The notes under the pieces: model-generated
Databases searched by the model: none
What the model was told of the DNA's origin: nothing
Seen by the model: the letters and a program-made list of their open reading frames with translations, nothing else
DNA from: Sipunculus nudus
Lineage: Eukaryota > Annelida > Sipuncula > Golfingiida > Sipunculidae
Reading direction: 5' to 3'
NCBI GenBank assembly: GCA_026874595.1
Contig: CM049318.1
Coordinates: 57,455,750-57,519,749, forward strand
Length of the DNA: 64,000 bases
Program-made: the position numbers and the translations under genes
Shown: positions 23,945 through 38,170 of the stretch, one piece after another
Numbering within the stretch: the stretch's first letter is position 1
Layout: each line of letters begins with the position of its first letter

Positions 23945-25745
23945 TCTATTGTCCTCTGTGTTGGACTCGAATCCTATAGTCACAGTCTTTCTTGACTTGT
24001 TTTTCCTCACCCCTTATGGTCAGTCTCTCTGGACTGTCTTCGTCTCACTTCCTATGGTCACAGACTTTATAGACTGTCTTTGTCTCAATTTCTTTGGTCA
24101 TTATATCTCTAGACTGCCTTTGTCTCACTTCCTATGGTCACAGTCCGTCTAGACTGTCTTTGTCTCAATTTCTTTGGTCATAGTATCTCTAGACTGTCTT
24201 TGTCTCAGTTCCTATGGTCACAGTCTCTCTAGACTGTCTTTGTCTCAATTCCCTATGGTCACAGTCTCTCTAGACAGTCTCACTTCCTATGATCACAGTT
24301 TTTTTCTAGACTGTCTTTGTCTCAATTCCCTTGGTCCAAGTCTCTCTAGACCATCTTTGTCTCACTTCCTATGGTCACATTCTCTCTAGACTATCTTTGT
24401 CTCACTTCCTATGGTCACAGTTTCTCTGGAATATCTTTGTCTCACTTCCTATTGTCACAGTCTTTTTAGACTGTCTTTGTCCCACTTCCTCTGGTCACAG
24501 TCTCTCTCGACTGTCTTTGTCCCACTGCTATGGTCACAATCTCTCTAGACTATCTTTGTCTCACTTCCTATGGTCACAATCTCTCTGGACTATCTTTGTC
24601 TCACTTCCTATGGTCACAGTTTTTTTAGACTGTATTTGTCTCAATTCCCTTGGTCCAAGTCTCTCTAGACCATCTTTGTCTAACTTCCTATGGTCACATA
24701 CTCTCTAGACTATCTTTGTCTCACTTCCTATGGTCACAGTCTCTCTGGACTATCTTTGTCTCACTTCCTATTGTCACAGTTTTTTTTTGACTGTCTTTGT
24801 CTCACTTCCTCTGGTCACAGTCTCTCTAGACTGTCTTTGTTTCACTTCCTATGGTGACAGTCTTTCTAAACCGTCTTTATCTCACTTTCTGTGGTCAAAG
24901 TATCCCAAGACTGTCTTTGTCTCATATCTGATGGTCACAGTCTCTCTGGACTGTCTTCGTCTCACTTCCTATGGTCACAGACTTTATAGACTGTCTTTGT
25001 CTCAATTTCTTTGGTCATTATATCTCTAGACTGCCTTTGTCTCACTTCCTATGGTCACAGTCCGTCTAGACTGTCTTTGTCTCAATTTCTTTGGTCATAG
25101 TATCTCTAGACTGTCTTTGTCTCAGTTCCTATGGTCACAGTCTCTCTAGACTGTCTTTGTCTCAATTCCCTATGGTCACAGTCTCTCTAGACAGTCTCAC
25201 TTCCTATGATCACAGTTTTTTTCTAGACTGTCTTTGTCTCAATTCCCTTGGTCCAAGTCTCTCTAGACCATCTTTGTCTCACTTCCTATGGTCACAATCT
25301 CTCTGGACTATCTTTGTCTCACTTCCTATGGTCACAGTTTTTTTAGACTGTATTTGTCTCAATTCCCTTGGTCCAAGTCTCTCTAGACCATCTTTGTCTA
25401 ACTTCCTATGGTCACATACTCTCTAGACTATCTTTGTCTCACTTCCTATGGTCACAGTCTCTCTGGACTATCTTTGTCTCACTTCCTATTGTCACAGTTT
25501 TTTTTTGACTGTCTTTGTCTCACTTCCTCTGGTCACAGTCTCTCTAGACTGTCTTTGTTTCACTTCCTATGGTGACAGTCTTTCTAAACCGTCTTTATCT
25601 CACTTTCTGTGGTCAAAGTATCCCAAGACTGTCTTTGTCTCATATCTGATGGTCACAGTCTCTCTGGACTGCCTCGGTCTGAAATTATATACTCACAGTC
25701 TCTCTATACTGTCTTGGTCTTAAATCCTATTGTCACGATCTCGGT
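23945..25745. repeat. 40-bp minisatellite array with a higher-order duplication
   Basis: About 45 units of a 40-bp repeat whose words are CTCTCTAGACTGTCTTTGTC, CACTTCCTATGGTCACAG and variants. A block from about 24020 recurs with a 917-bp shift, starting about 24937. Its later part recurs with a 718-bp shift (24567 onward at 25285 onward). The second higher-order copy therefore lacks about 199 bp, five units. Plus-strand frames through it are repetitive by-products. Confidence 0.92.
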
Positions 25746-28700
25746 CTTGTTCTCGGATTGGCCGGCCTTGGTTACATCACTCTTTTCATATTCTCTGGAG
25801 ACAGCTCTGGGGCGTTAAATCCGCTGACGTGCGCAATGCATTCCTTCTGAAAGAATAATCAATAGTAATGGATAACCTGTCATCTCCAATCCCCATATGA
25901 CGTAACCATTGAGCTACCGGATAAACTTAGAACAAGTTTGATGAAAGAACGTTGGGCTCTTGATAAGGCCCACATAAGACAAACGCCCTCCTTGCTTATA
26001 ATCACAGGTCTGGCGTGATCTTGGGTGATCAAGTTTAAAATCTAGTTTCCCTTCACAATGTAACATGCAAAAACGAATATGGAATATTGAACTAGACGTG
26101 TATGTGTATGTGGCCGTACGACTACGTGACCCCCCCCCCAACCCCAACACACTCACACATACACTTACACCCAGATCAAGTTTTCCTTCACAATGTAACA
26201 CGCCTTGCCTGGTCAGATTCACATAACATTACCAATTACTGCCATAAATCTACTAGAAGCTATGAATGGAACGGTCAAAGGAGTCGCCCTGAGACAATAT
26301 GGTGTATACTCATTTTAATTAAAGATAAAGCCATATTACCTCCAAATGTAATGGAGTTTTCCTTCGATGGAACCCCCCCCCCTAAGATTTCTTCAGAATC
26401 CGCATGCTCTTACTGCCTACGTAAAGTCGCTAACAGACAAACCAAAGAACCAATGAACCAAGGGACTACACATAATACCTGCCTGGCGTTGGTATAATAA
26501 CTTAAGACATTGCACTGAATTAAAGACGGTTAAGTAAGATTCACGTTTTAAATTTAAACATTAGGCACAGAGGAATGTAGAGAACTACATGTTTTCGTCC
26601 TTTGAGAATTCAGCCACGTAATTAAATCAGCTTCTCATTAATATTGATTCTAAAATTAGATTTCCTTTATCCGAATTAAATTTGTAACGCCTCACGTGCA
26701 TTAAAAATGGTTCCACTCAAAACCACTGCTGACTTAAAGATTTGATGAACGTGCGTGGGTGTATGGAACTCTAGGTGCACACCTCGGCGTTTCGGGAAAA
26801 AGGACTTTCCGCCTTAGTTGCCAGTTTTAATCAGTTAGCAGTCGTTTTCATCCCCTGACCTTTTAATTCAGCATTCCAGGTTTCTTCACAAAGACGTAAC
26901 CCGAGCTTCCCTTGAGGAGCCTATTCCGTTTGTGACTTTAATCTTGCATGGTTTTGTCCTTTTATGGTTCTCCCCGCCTGTTATCACGAGGGCGGACTGT
27001 TACTGAACATGGCAGCTACGCTGGACGGGTCCGCTGCAAATAATGACAGCAAAGGAGCGCTCACAAGCAGCAGTCAAAGACAACAACACGTCATCATCAT
27101 CATCGTTATAACTTAACATTTCAGTCATGTGTAACATTTTCATCAATGTTATTCAAATTTCATAATTGATGATTTTTTTTCATTCAATGTTATAGACCGA
27201 CAACACATTTTATTCAATTATTTAAATAAGTCCGTTAATAACAATGTCAGTATTCCCTCAAATTTAGATATCGCGGTGTTATTGAATATGTATGGAGGTT
27301 TAAAATGTAATAATTGGCTATATTGATTCACTTATGTAAATATTAATATATTTGAACACTTAGTTTTAAGCATCTGTGTATCTGATCACAGATAAAAACG
27401 ACAGATCCCTTAAAAATAGAAGGTAGTGTCTGTTTTCACGCAGACACAGTTTATACTGCATTGCAATTTTGTGAAAATATTTGTGACCATAATATTGTTT
27501 CAAACCGTTGATGGCGTGCTTCTTTTCCAATCAAATCCCAGTAGTGTTGAAACGGGGTTAAAATACTTGGATTCATGTATTCGAAAGACTATCCAGAATC
27601 GGATTCTTTTGCCCGTTATTAGAAAAACGTAAACACATGTATATAAAATTATATATTATAATCGGCACCCCTGGTTTTATTATAAAAACTAGCATATTAC
27701 CCGTTCATGCATGGGGACATGTCCGTCCGATTCATTCTGGACGAGATTTCCATAGTTCCAAATTCACTGGCATTATTTTTAATAGATGGCGCTGCGATGG
27801 ACTCTTCGCGAATAATGTCATTGTCTTCGGGATTATATCGGAAATGACGAATTAGGTATCACTTAGCTTCATTTCCGGACACTGCAAGACAAAAAAGGGG
27901 AATTTCCGAATCGTGGCCACGAAAGGGGGCCTGACAACGATCAGTGGCACCATAGATTAACAGTTAATGAAAAGAATATATGGATATGTCGACAGATGAT
28001 ATGGAGGATCCATACAATACCTGTGAGATTATAAAGGTCTGCACTATGGTATGACGAAAGACGATATGATTATCTCTGGTTCTACAAAAATTACAAGTAG
28101 AACAATGAAAAATAATCTTCATTATAAACTAGTGTTAAGATATAGGATTTTTTTTCGGTTATGTATTTTACATATGTATGCATGGAAAACAAGATTTTTT
28201 AAAGCCAATTGAAACAACTAGTATTTTTTTTAAATACTAAAGATGTTATGTCGATATTAACAAGGCTATGTTTTTTTAATATGGGCGATTGCATCACATT
28301 TGGTCGGCTGTTAAAAATATACAGTAAATGTCTCAGTATCTACCAGATGTCGCTTTTGTAGAGTTGGATGTGAAAGACCCGATGGAAGAGCATATGAGAG
28401 GAGAGGTAATGGGTGACGCGCAGACAATTTCTCGCGTGTGATTCCATCGATGATTTTTAATATACATATATTAATGTGAAAGTCCAAATTCTGTAATATA
28501 AAGCATTTGAGGCACATTTATGAAATTAGTTCCCTCTTTATCGTGGACCATTTCGGCTGGTCAGAGGGAAGATTCATACAGACAGATAAACAGAATCAGA
28601 ATTTTTGGTAATGAACCCTTTGCGAAAATCTACTGAAAAGAGGGTGTTATTCTTCCTTATTTTCCCACCAAGGGGACCTGTTGCAGGGGCGAAATGACGA

Positions 28701-29580
28701 AAAACAGTGCAAATATAAAGTCTTGAAGACATATCTGGTTATATTGTTTTAGAATATATAGTGAGCCCCCAGTTGCATTTTACTATGAATACATTTTTCT
28801 TCTCTTTTTTGTAACAGCATATAATAACCTTTGACCTATATGTAAATTACTGCTTCTTTCAAATATATATACCGTCTTCAGGGTTCCCATATGCTTAAAA
28901 TACATGAAAATCTTTGAAATTCTAAACTGTATTTTCAAAATATGAAAATTCTTTTAATTAGCTGAGTTGTACAATTTTCTTGAAAAATACCTTGAATTTT
29001 ACTTAAAGGTCAGTTATGTCGCAGAGAAGAAAGGCATGTTTTTTTCTATTGATAAAGATGTCCGAAAAAGGTGAAATTAAATAATGAGGATAAATCGGCT
29101 TAAGCGATGTGTAAAATCTCATTTATTTACTTAAATAACAACAAATAATGTTATTGTAGAAAGCCCTCGTAGCCTAGAGTAAAAATGAAGTAAAAAACAT
29201 TAAAATTTATACAGATTTGTCACTTATGTCTGCCAATACATAGAAATTAATATTAAATAATATAACATACATGTTGCAAATCAGAACAACAAAGTTAAAG
29301 GATATTTATTTTTTGTTTTAATTAATTTCAGTGATATATAAATGATTTAAAGCTTCCCTAAGATTTTCATTCTGGCACTGTTTTTTCTTAAAGAAAAGTG
29401 CCAAATAAAACAACCTTTTCAGCCTAACACACACGGCCTGCTCAATACTTGTTAGTGTTACGTGCCGATATTGGGACACTGGAAATTCCATGATGGACTT
29501 TGGTTTCATACGAGATGTCAGGAATGCTCGGTAAATTAACCTATTAATTTAATCGAAAGCTGCTTTTTTCTGTGCCGTTT
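25746..29580. other. Non-coding sequence, no gene seen
   Basis: CTTCACAATGTAACA is directly repeated near 26050 and 26187. About 26690-27060 is a GC-richer unique island ending in TCATCATCATCATCG. AGGGGCGAAATGACGAAA near 28685 resembles a common invertebrate transposon motif. No frame here has a recognisable domain. Confidence 0.35.
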
Positions 29581-29960
29581 CATTCCGTTCGCAAAGAAAC
29601 CAATAGATTCCTTAATGAAGGAGAGAAAAAGTAAATCTTTGGTAAAATCAATTGACCCAGTAGCTCTGATAGCGGCTGACGTAAATACCTCGCAGTGTAC
29701 GAGTCAGCCTGGTCTGCCCTTTGACCTGACAGCTGATTTTATCTTCGCGCGCAGGGATGTGACGTCTCACGCTGATGTAGGGCGGCTCTAGTCCGCCATT
29801 TTGTCTGATGGATTTCCTATTACCCGGCTGGCGGAAAAAGTCAAGGGCAGGACCGAAGCAAATGAACGTAGAGATAAACGCGACATAACTGGATGCTGTA
29901 TAATAAAGTTCGGTATGGCAGTCGGAAATAAACGATCTCACACTTTAATTAAATTGAATT
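29581..29960. other. GC-richer unique island, candidate conserved non-coding element
   Basis: CCTTTGACCTGACAGCTG (a TALE-type TGACAG overlapping an E-box) is followed by ATTTTATC and a CGCGCGCAGGGATGTGACGTC stretch. A 97-codon minus frame crosses it without a domain I know. A regulatory role is only a possibility. Confidence 0.3.
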
Positions 29961-32900
29961 ATTGAACAAAACACGCACGTTATTGCGCGTTACCACCAAA
30001 CTTAAGCAGTAATTGGCCTGGATTTCTGAATGGATGATCCGTCTTATGACCCTTTTAATTACAGGAACTCTATAAAGGGGTGTACTGCAGTTGAGGGAGA
30101 CTGTGCTTGTGCTAGTATTGAAGTTTTATGAGTTACATATCTGGGACAGAACCGGAAATTTAAATAAACCAGTCTCTTTTCGCATTTACCATATATACAG
30201 CTGAACACTTGTAACTCCCACTGAATGTGATAGATTACATGTTTTCATCTTGCTGGGATATTCTGTTAGTAAACAAATGGTATTTACGGATTTTGTGTAG
30301 CATCCAACTGTTAGGGTATATCAACCAAGGTAAAACCTGTTAAATAGGATAAGGTAATCTGGATCATAACGGTATGTTTTAAAGTGAAAGGGCTCTATAC
30401 CTTTGAGAAATGATATCTTTATCCCGGCCTCAATCCAGAGCCATTTACTGGATAAATTGTTTGTTTAGCGCATACCTGTGTTTCAACAACGGAGTCCGTG
30501 AACTGACACAGATTTATATTGTGCAACACATTATATGATCCATGGCGAGGTTTATGAGTATTCTCAGACTACTTCTCTAAATATAATTCTCCTCTTCCTT
30601 GATCAATCTATTTATTGCCTAAATGGAAAGTATCCAAAGTAAAGCAACAACAAAAAATACATGAACATTTACTCATAGTAAAGCAATAGGGAGAAATGCA
30701 TTAAAATCATTTGGATTGATAATAGTTAGGTGGTCATGATTGGCAAAGATAACTTAATACTCATAAGAGAAAACAATACTATAACTAACTAATAATTAAA
30801 CCTTAGGTGACTTATGTGGAATCTAGTTAGCAGTAAATAGTTTTTATTCTGGAGCTGCTGTTATAGTAGTTATTTTATACATTAAATTTAAATTTCAAGC
30901 AAACCCAATATAGATTAATCTATACAATAGCAAATAGTTTACCGTAAAACAAGAGCCAGTTTAACAGAGGACCAATACAAGGATTGTAGTGAATATCTTT
31001 CCAAATGTTCCGAAGATGAAACAGTTATTTACTCTGTTTGGCTTGCGTATATGTGTTTCAGTTGCTCCCGAAAGGAATACGATAGCAAGTAATCAGGTGC
31101 CACCTGTTCTGTCGTTCTTCATTTGATTCTCTTTTAATCACTGTGTTGACTTAGGAAGTAATGAATCTGGTGGAACGTGATACATGCCCCTCTTTCTGAG
31201 GTCCCCGGTGAAACCATTAGTTCCTACCGATCCTTCTGCACCGAGCGAGTTCTAGGTGCAGCTGGGTGATATGGCAAAGGTTTAAATTACCTTTGGTACT
31301 AGAAAGCAGTCGGAGACCAGATTTATACCTAAACTGAATCCTGATCACAAGGTCCAAACATTTCCAGGATCTTCAAAATAAACCAGCTGTTTTATCAAAA
31401 TAAGTGCCCTCTCAGCGCCAAAGAGAATATAAGACTAATCAAATAATGGCTCATTTTAGTGTAAGTTTACCTGTGCTATTTACCATGTGTGTACTCACTA
31501 ATATATATCTCTACACTGGTTATAATTATATTCTAGACATTCTACTTTTGCCTCCATCTTGAGCAAGCTGGCACATGACTTATTAAATTGGCACTTTCTG
31601 AATCAAGGCATGAATTAAGGCATGAACTGTAAAGAAAGCAATTAGAGACCGTATACCTCCGCCGTTTATTCTCGTTTTCAATTTGGCGATATTCACGAAA
31701 GGGAATTCATTGAAAATAATTTATAAACTCTGGCCCCATTGGAACCCCGTGTACGTTGGCCATGCAAACGTCGGCGATAGTAGATAGGGCAAAAGAGTTT
31801 AGATTAATCTATCAATGATGCCACACCAAAAATTTGTAATACGGTTTCCAGGAACATAAGTATGGTTCGAGCTGACTACCCGCCGAAACACAATACGTTG
31901 ATTTTCTTCAGCTTGTCTAAAAGAAAAAAAAATGCCCTAGTTCTTGAAATATTGTATATAATAAGCACGAATTTTAGTCCATTATCCATACCTTTAATAC
32001 TTTTAAAGGGGATTTGTTTCATAGCACAAAGCAGTAACATTTTCAACGACTTGGTCTTCATTTGCCAAAATAAAAAATAAAAATAAATAAATAAATCCAC
32101 ACTAAATTTGATCGACGAATCCGTATAACAAAACATTTTTGTATGGCCTAATGAAAAGGGTCATAGAAAATCCTCCGTCTATATCCCGCCCGTGAAAAAA
32201 AGATTCACATATTTGCGTATTATGTGATGGAGAAAAAAGTATGAAACCTTCCACACCATACCTTGACCAGTGGTCTATCCGTGCAGTCCAGAATAATTAA
32301 CCTGTCGTATTTTTTTATAAGTCGAATTTCTTGTATTACAATGTGGTACCTTTAAACATGATATTGTTATTTACGGTAATTAACACATTTGTTTCTCATC
32401 ACCATCCAGTATTCAAACATCGAACGATTCAGAAGTTTAAGACATATGTCCTTTCGATTAAACATTTACATTAATCATTTTCGGCTAAACGCAGTAAAGC
32501 CTTACGTATTCTTGTTGGCGACCCACTCAAATGGTTAAGAATTTACGAAGGAATTATCCAGTTTTAATGCCTTACTCAAACTTAATGTGTTTCACTAAAT
32601 GAACACGAGATGGCGCTGATATGCAATAGGGGTTTACCGTAATTAATAATGAAATATATGATGAGGTATCCCATCATGTTTCGAAAATGTATCTCCATTT
32701 ACAGATTGTGTTGTTTCAGTTGCACAAAGGGTTATATCTTTTACCAGTCAAATGTTACTGTTACATATAAACTGCAACTTTGTACTGAAAATGATCCGAC
32801 GAGGAAATTGTATGCAAGACAGGTTATGGGTACAATATATATGAAATTTTCTTAAAATGAATATGTTGGTTATTTCTTTCCAATATTGCTTTTCGTCAAT

Positions 32901-35532
32901 ATCATTGTCAGTAATTTTGGTTGACAGTCCAATAAGGAAATATTATCTAAATGTGTTCGTTACACGCCTTAACGTTTATAAAAACAGATATTTACAACTA
33001 GACCTAGGATGTTTTGTTCTGACAACTTAAGGACTTTTAATGTACTTTAGTTTTTCTGGATGACCGACATGAACAACGTAAAGTTTAATCCATACTTATC
33101 GATGCTTTATGCATGTAATTCTACCAACACACGTTTTTTTATGTAAGGGATTGACAAATTTCATTTATAGAATATCGGACTTAAAGACTGGATTTTGTCA
33201 GTGCCAGCCAAAACATTATGAGATACCATGACCATAATATGGTTCAGAACCGTTCTATTTGGTTGATCATTTTGTATCTTTCAAGATTGATCAGGTTTAA
33301 AATATCCTATGACATCAATGGACTCTCTCCTCTCCAATTTAGTGCACAGCATCACTCCATCCCTACTGTATACATCCATCTCGGCTATTTATAAGCTGTA
33401 CTACTGGTGCAGTCTGATTTATTTAAAATGGTTCAAACATGGAGTAATACTAGATGGAAAACACGAAACGCTGGGTTATATATGACAGTTATTTATCAAC
33501 TAAATGAAGTGAGGAGGGCCGTGGGAGTAGTCTATACAAGATGTACGCGTCTTTTGCCCAAGGGTGGCAGCAAGCGGAGTACAAGCTCCACTTTAATAAT
33601 AAAGCTCATACATCTCTCACAGCCACACGCTAGAAGGTACTAAGGGAGTGAAGAATACAGGCGCTTGAATCCCTGTCAGTATAATTATGGCTTTAACAGT
33701 TTTCGATCAACGTAATTGGTATTCCTCTATCCTGAAAAGACCGCTTAACAGGGCACATCGCTTGCCAGTAACTTATGTTTACAAAGATACACAAATCTGG
33801 AAGCTATGTTTGCAATTGTTCTGTATCCATTAACATCAGAAAAAAAAACAGAAATTTGTCGCCATCTGACTGTCCTTCTGAGTGGCTTACTGATACTTGG
33901 TGTTTGAAATAGAGTACCAAATAAAGCACAAAACCGTGTGGAAATGAGTGACACGTAAAAAAATATGATCACTGTGCAAGGTTTAAAATAATGTATACTT
34001 TATGGGGTCTAATATGAATTTAAAACAACACTTGGATTGATACTGGATACAGGGGTTTTGACAAAAATGAAACCTTAAAACAGTTCCAGCTGTTACCAAA
34101 CACCAAAGTTTGATCAAGATCCCGGTAATACATTATGGATATGGTGATTCCGAGTGTTGGCGGAGATATGTAGTCAATGAGTGCTTTCTAGTTTCAATTT
34201 ACTCTCAGCGATAAGGGGATCGTTCTTTTGATTAACTTTATATCTCTCGACTCTGGGCTCTGTGGAACTTAATCTACGGTTGTAAATGAGAAATGCGAAA
34301 TAAACCTCTAGAGATAAACAGATCAATGTGAACCGTATCTGCCTGGATATACTGGACTGTGTAACATCTACGCCCAGCCCCCGGGGATCTCATTCTGATA
34401 ATAAGATCATCTGACGTTCACATATGTCTCTTTTATTAGATATGGCGTGTAACAGAAAAAGAAATAAATCAATTTGAAATATGACTACCCCTTGTGGTTT
34501 CTATCAATTAGATTTATAATCATACTGTTTGCTCGCCGGATTTACCTTCTCATGTTTACCGTGAGCCCCCTCGTGGGACACACTGGTCTTGTTGATGTTC
34601 TGAAGACGCTCCCTCGGAGTGTCAGGTCAATCAGTAACGACATGTCTGTTTAATTCCAGCTATCACCAATCGTTTCACGGCATTTCGTAGGGGTACGTTG
34701 CGTATCAGGATTTTGTAGGATGCATTTGATGGACTGCAGAAGTATGGAATCTAAATTTTTCGCTTTTTTAATTTCAATGAATTATTTAACGAATCTGTAA
34801 AGTTTTATGAAAACATATAACTCCAGGGGAAAATATGACCTGTTATCACTAAACAGCAGACTAATACGAATTATTACATTATTTCATAATGGGCTTATGG
34901 GATACTTTTAGTTTGGGAGAATGGGAGCGAGAGTAGAAAGTTTTACCGTGTTTCCATGCATGGTGTGATTGTGTGTGGTGTTAAAGACCCAGTGGTATTT
35001 GTCTGAAGTATTGAAAATGAAACATACGGATCATTTCACACGTAAAATGTATTTATAATGTACTTTTTGGATAGTTAATCTTCGAAGCCAATTCTTTAAT
35101 CAACAGTAAGAGATGAAGATTCTAAAAAGCACAAAAGAGTACTCTGTATATTCTAACGGCTCTTTGACTCTTAAAAATCAGTCCACTCTCCATGGCCTAT
35201 GTGTTTTGAACGACGGGGAAAGAAGAGTTGAAACGGGTAGTCAAATTTGGGACTCGCACACTCGATGAAGGTATTATTCGAAATGAGTATCCTTTACCAT
35301 AACAAAAATCTACAGGTAAAAAATTTAAATTGAACAAAAAATTTTTAAAGTGACTTTTAGTGTATATTTCTACCGATGTGTTGTTTGCATTGAAGAACCT
35401 ATCTTAGCTTTATTATTAATCTGGTATAAAACATGTGAAGGTTGCCATTTTGCCATTAACGATTGAATCCTGGGAATCCTCTTTCCGGAATTTTCTTAAA
35501 AGTTCCTGTTTTTTTCTGTTGTGAAGCAATAT
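29961..35532. other. Long unique non-coding stretch, no gene seen
   Basis: No repeats of note. Complex islands lie at about 31170-31330, 31640-31800, 33480-33660 and 34140-34690. Opposite-strand overlapping frames at 31862-32136 are translations of AT-rich DNA. I find no domain in any frame. Confidence 0.35.
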
Positions 35533-35540
35533 GCATAAAG

Positions 35541-35819
35541 CAGGGACGTCAATATAGGGATGATGGTGGGGATGGGGGTATATATCCCCCACGTTTCGGC
35601 AAAGGAAAGATAGTCAACGTAACCCCCCCCCGACTATTCAGAGATAATATTTATATGTTGCAAATGAAATATATTAATAAATAGAATTATACACTTTGGT
35701 TCCATTTATGAGAACACAAAGAAATAATATATCTAAACCTGGTTCAGAATAAACTTATACTAAAAACATTTTTTTCTAAAACCTTATGGTTAATTGTAAT
35801 ATATTTGAAAAGTTATTAA

Positions 35820-35867
<48 letters not shown>

Positions 35868-35990
35868 TGTGTCATGCAGACGCTAAACATTTATATATAT
35901 GTATATATTTGTGTGTGTGAATGGTGTGCGCGCGCGTTTGTTTGTGTCTACAAATCATCTCCCACTCTGGAAAAATAATTGACGCCGCAG
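35541..35990. mobile_element. hAT-like MITE with perfect 8-bp target duplication
   Basis: The element begins CAGGGACGTCAATAT and ends AATAATTGACGCCGCAG. GCATAAAG is directly repeated at 35533-35540 and 35991-35998. An 8-bp duplication with CAG-type termini is the signature of the hAT superfamily. A TA microsatellite (35821-35862) and a GTGTGCGCGCGCG stretch lie inside. There is no transposase. It shares its interior with 11694-12076. Confidence 0.8.
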
Positions 35991-35998
35991 GCATAAAG

Positions 35999-37880
35999 GA
36001 TAGACAGTGCTGATTACAATAACATTTAATTTTTTGTTTCTCGGAAAGTTTACGTCAAGTAAGTGATAATATGTACCTTGAGTCTGTGAAATAATGCGAA
36101 ACCTTTGTCTATTCCAAGGAGCATTGCTATATGATTCCTTGAGAGCGGCACCCTTAATTGGATTGGCATGCCGGTGATATATTAAGCCGGGGACGGCCCT
36201 CTGAGGTTTTCTGTTTCGTGAAGCGTTCGTAAAGGTTGGAGGCAGTTAATTAACAAGCAACCCGAGCCACCCGTTGTTGAACCGTCGTCGGATACACTGA
36301 GGCCCGTGATGACACGGACAGAGGGTGGCGATATAACAAGGACAATCTGACGGGGTACAACGCGGCTTGGGCTTCTTCTACGAGTCATTACGGACCTAAT
36401 TCCCGCCTTAGATCTCCCCAGCTTTAGTGATGCCTCAGTCTGACGGTGAGACAAATATGACCGAGGAGATATAGATGCTGCGAAGCCCATGTTCCTAAAC
36501 CGCAGGGATGTCTTTGCTTCACAACGGTGAAACGGGTCTCCAATTACCTAGTGCGTATCCCCATCAGTACCGGTCTTTTCTTAGATAATGCTGCTTATAA
36601 GGAAGCTCATACGATGTAAAAACAATCTATTAAGCTTCAGTATTAACACAGTCTGAGAAACGATTGAAAATATTTGTTGTCGGTAGAAAAAAAGATGCTT
36701 GGGCACATTCACTATATAGGGAGTGATGACATTTTGGACAAAGCAAGGAAAAAAACAAAAGATAAGGCGAAATAGATTAACAGATTAAAACTAATGGCAA
36801 GTTACCCTCAAATGTTTTGATAAAAACCTTATTTTATCCCAAATAAATTCCTAGAAAGGTCTCAGAATGGTCTCGATCACGAGGTAGATTTTTTTCTACC
36901 AATTTTAACTCAATATTAGCTCGACTGTTCCTCTGTGACCATTAGCCACGCATACATTCTGAAAGCTAAGACCAGAAAAAATTAAGGCGATATTTTTTAA
37001 TCTCTCTTTGTATGTTTCGATAACAATATTATATCATCAGGGGAAAACATGATAATATCAGATTATTTTTCCTAAACAGGTAAAACAATACATAGCAAAG
37101 TAAATCTTATCTTGTATTATTTTATCTTCATGAAAGAAATGTCCGAGCGGTTGGAGCTGCAAATTGGTAAGTTTCCATTGAAAATCAAAATAAAAATGTT
37201 TAATGCGGGGGATTAAAGTTGACTCCAGCGGTACCTGAGAACCCTACTTTTTATTTATTTTATTTATTTTTTAGCCGAAGATATTATCAATAATGTGGTA
37301 TATAAACATTTTGGTGTTTCCAAAACTAGTTACACTTTTATAAACCAAAAATATAATTGGGTTTATAAAGATTTTTTAATCAATATTTCTCAGCCATTTA
37401 TAGTTCAAAATGTAAAGTTGTAAACATATGCTTGAAAACGCGTTTCATTTTCTTTTGCCTGTCTTTGATGAGATGGCTTTATTGGTGAACAAAAACTGTA
37501 TTCATGTACATTGAAAAATAAAATACCAAATAAATCATATTTTAAAAGTTTAGCAAATAGCTGAACTTAATAGAAATACTTTAAATTCTATATACAATCA
37601 AAAGTAGAAAATACATGGTGTATATGAATTTAAATGATGATCATGTTCCCTATTTTCAGAATGAGTATTAGTCGAGAGGCCTGAGACCAGTAGTTTCTGA
37701 AATATCAAGGAAAAGCTGGAACAATTCTTACACATGCTCATTGGACAGTTCTGACTCCTTACAGGCACATAAAAATTTGCAAACGTGATATAATCTTAAG
37801 CTTATAGTTGATTTTGCTGAGGTTTCCCAGGAAAACTATCCCAGTACTCTGACCTTGTATATCCCATTGATCTGTTTTAT
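35999..37880. other. Non-coding sequence with a GC-rich island
   Basis: About 36130-36560 is strikingly GC-richer (around GGGGACGGCCCTCTGAGG). A 102-codon minus frame covers part of it, but I recognise no family. GTCCGAGCGGTTGGAGC at about 37141 mimics a tRNA A box without a B box. Confidence 0.35.
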
Positions 37881-38170
37881 ACGTTGTTTTTGTTTTATGT
37901 GTAAGTAAACACCGTCCATGTATGTCTGTTTACAATTCCAAAACTGCGTGACCGAAGGTGCAATCTTGTGCATAAGCGAGAACTCCTAAGCTAAGAGAAG
38001 AACCACGAAAGAAGAAATACTGTAGCAACACTGGTTATAAACTTGTAAAGTCGCCTTTCGCCTTACGGTCACCATGTGTGACCTTTCATATTTTGCGCCT
38101 CTGGTTCCACTTGTATACAGGAATAAGCAACGGCTTTAGAACAAATAAGTTGGAAGACACCATGAAATTG
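37881..38170. repeat. Dispersed repeat family R1, copy 3
   Basis: GTAAGTAAACACCGTCCATG, GTCTGTTTACAATTCCAAAA, CAATCTTGTGCATAAGCGAG, ATTTTGCGCCTCTGGTTCCA and CAGGAATAAGCAACG follow the order of copy 1. Confidence 0.5.

Noticed and set aside
23949-25818. Series of plus-strand frames with repeated SLDCLCL-type sequence
   Set aside because: They are translations of the 40-bp minisatellite and break at every unit-length change.
36182-36490. 102-codon minus frame in a GC-rich island
   Set aside because: No family recognised and no splice context. GC-rich sequence lengthens chance frames.
37141-37230. tRNA-Ser/Leu-like A box (GTCCGAGCGGTTGGAGC)
   Set aside because: No B box, no cloverleaf pairing and no anticodon arm can be folded downstream.
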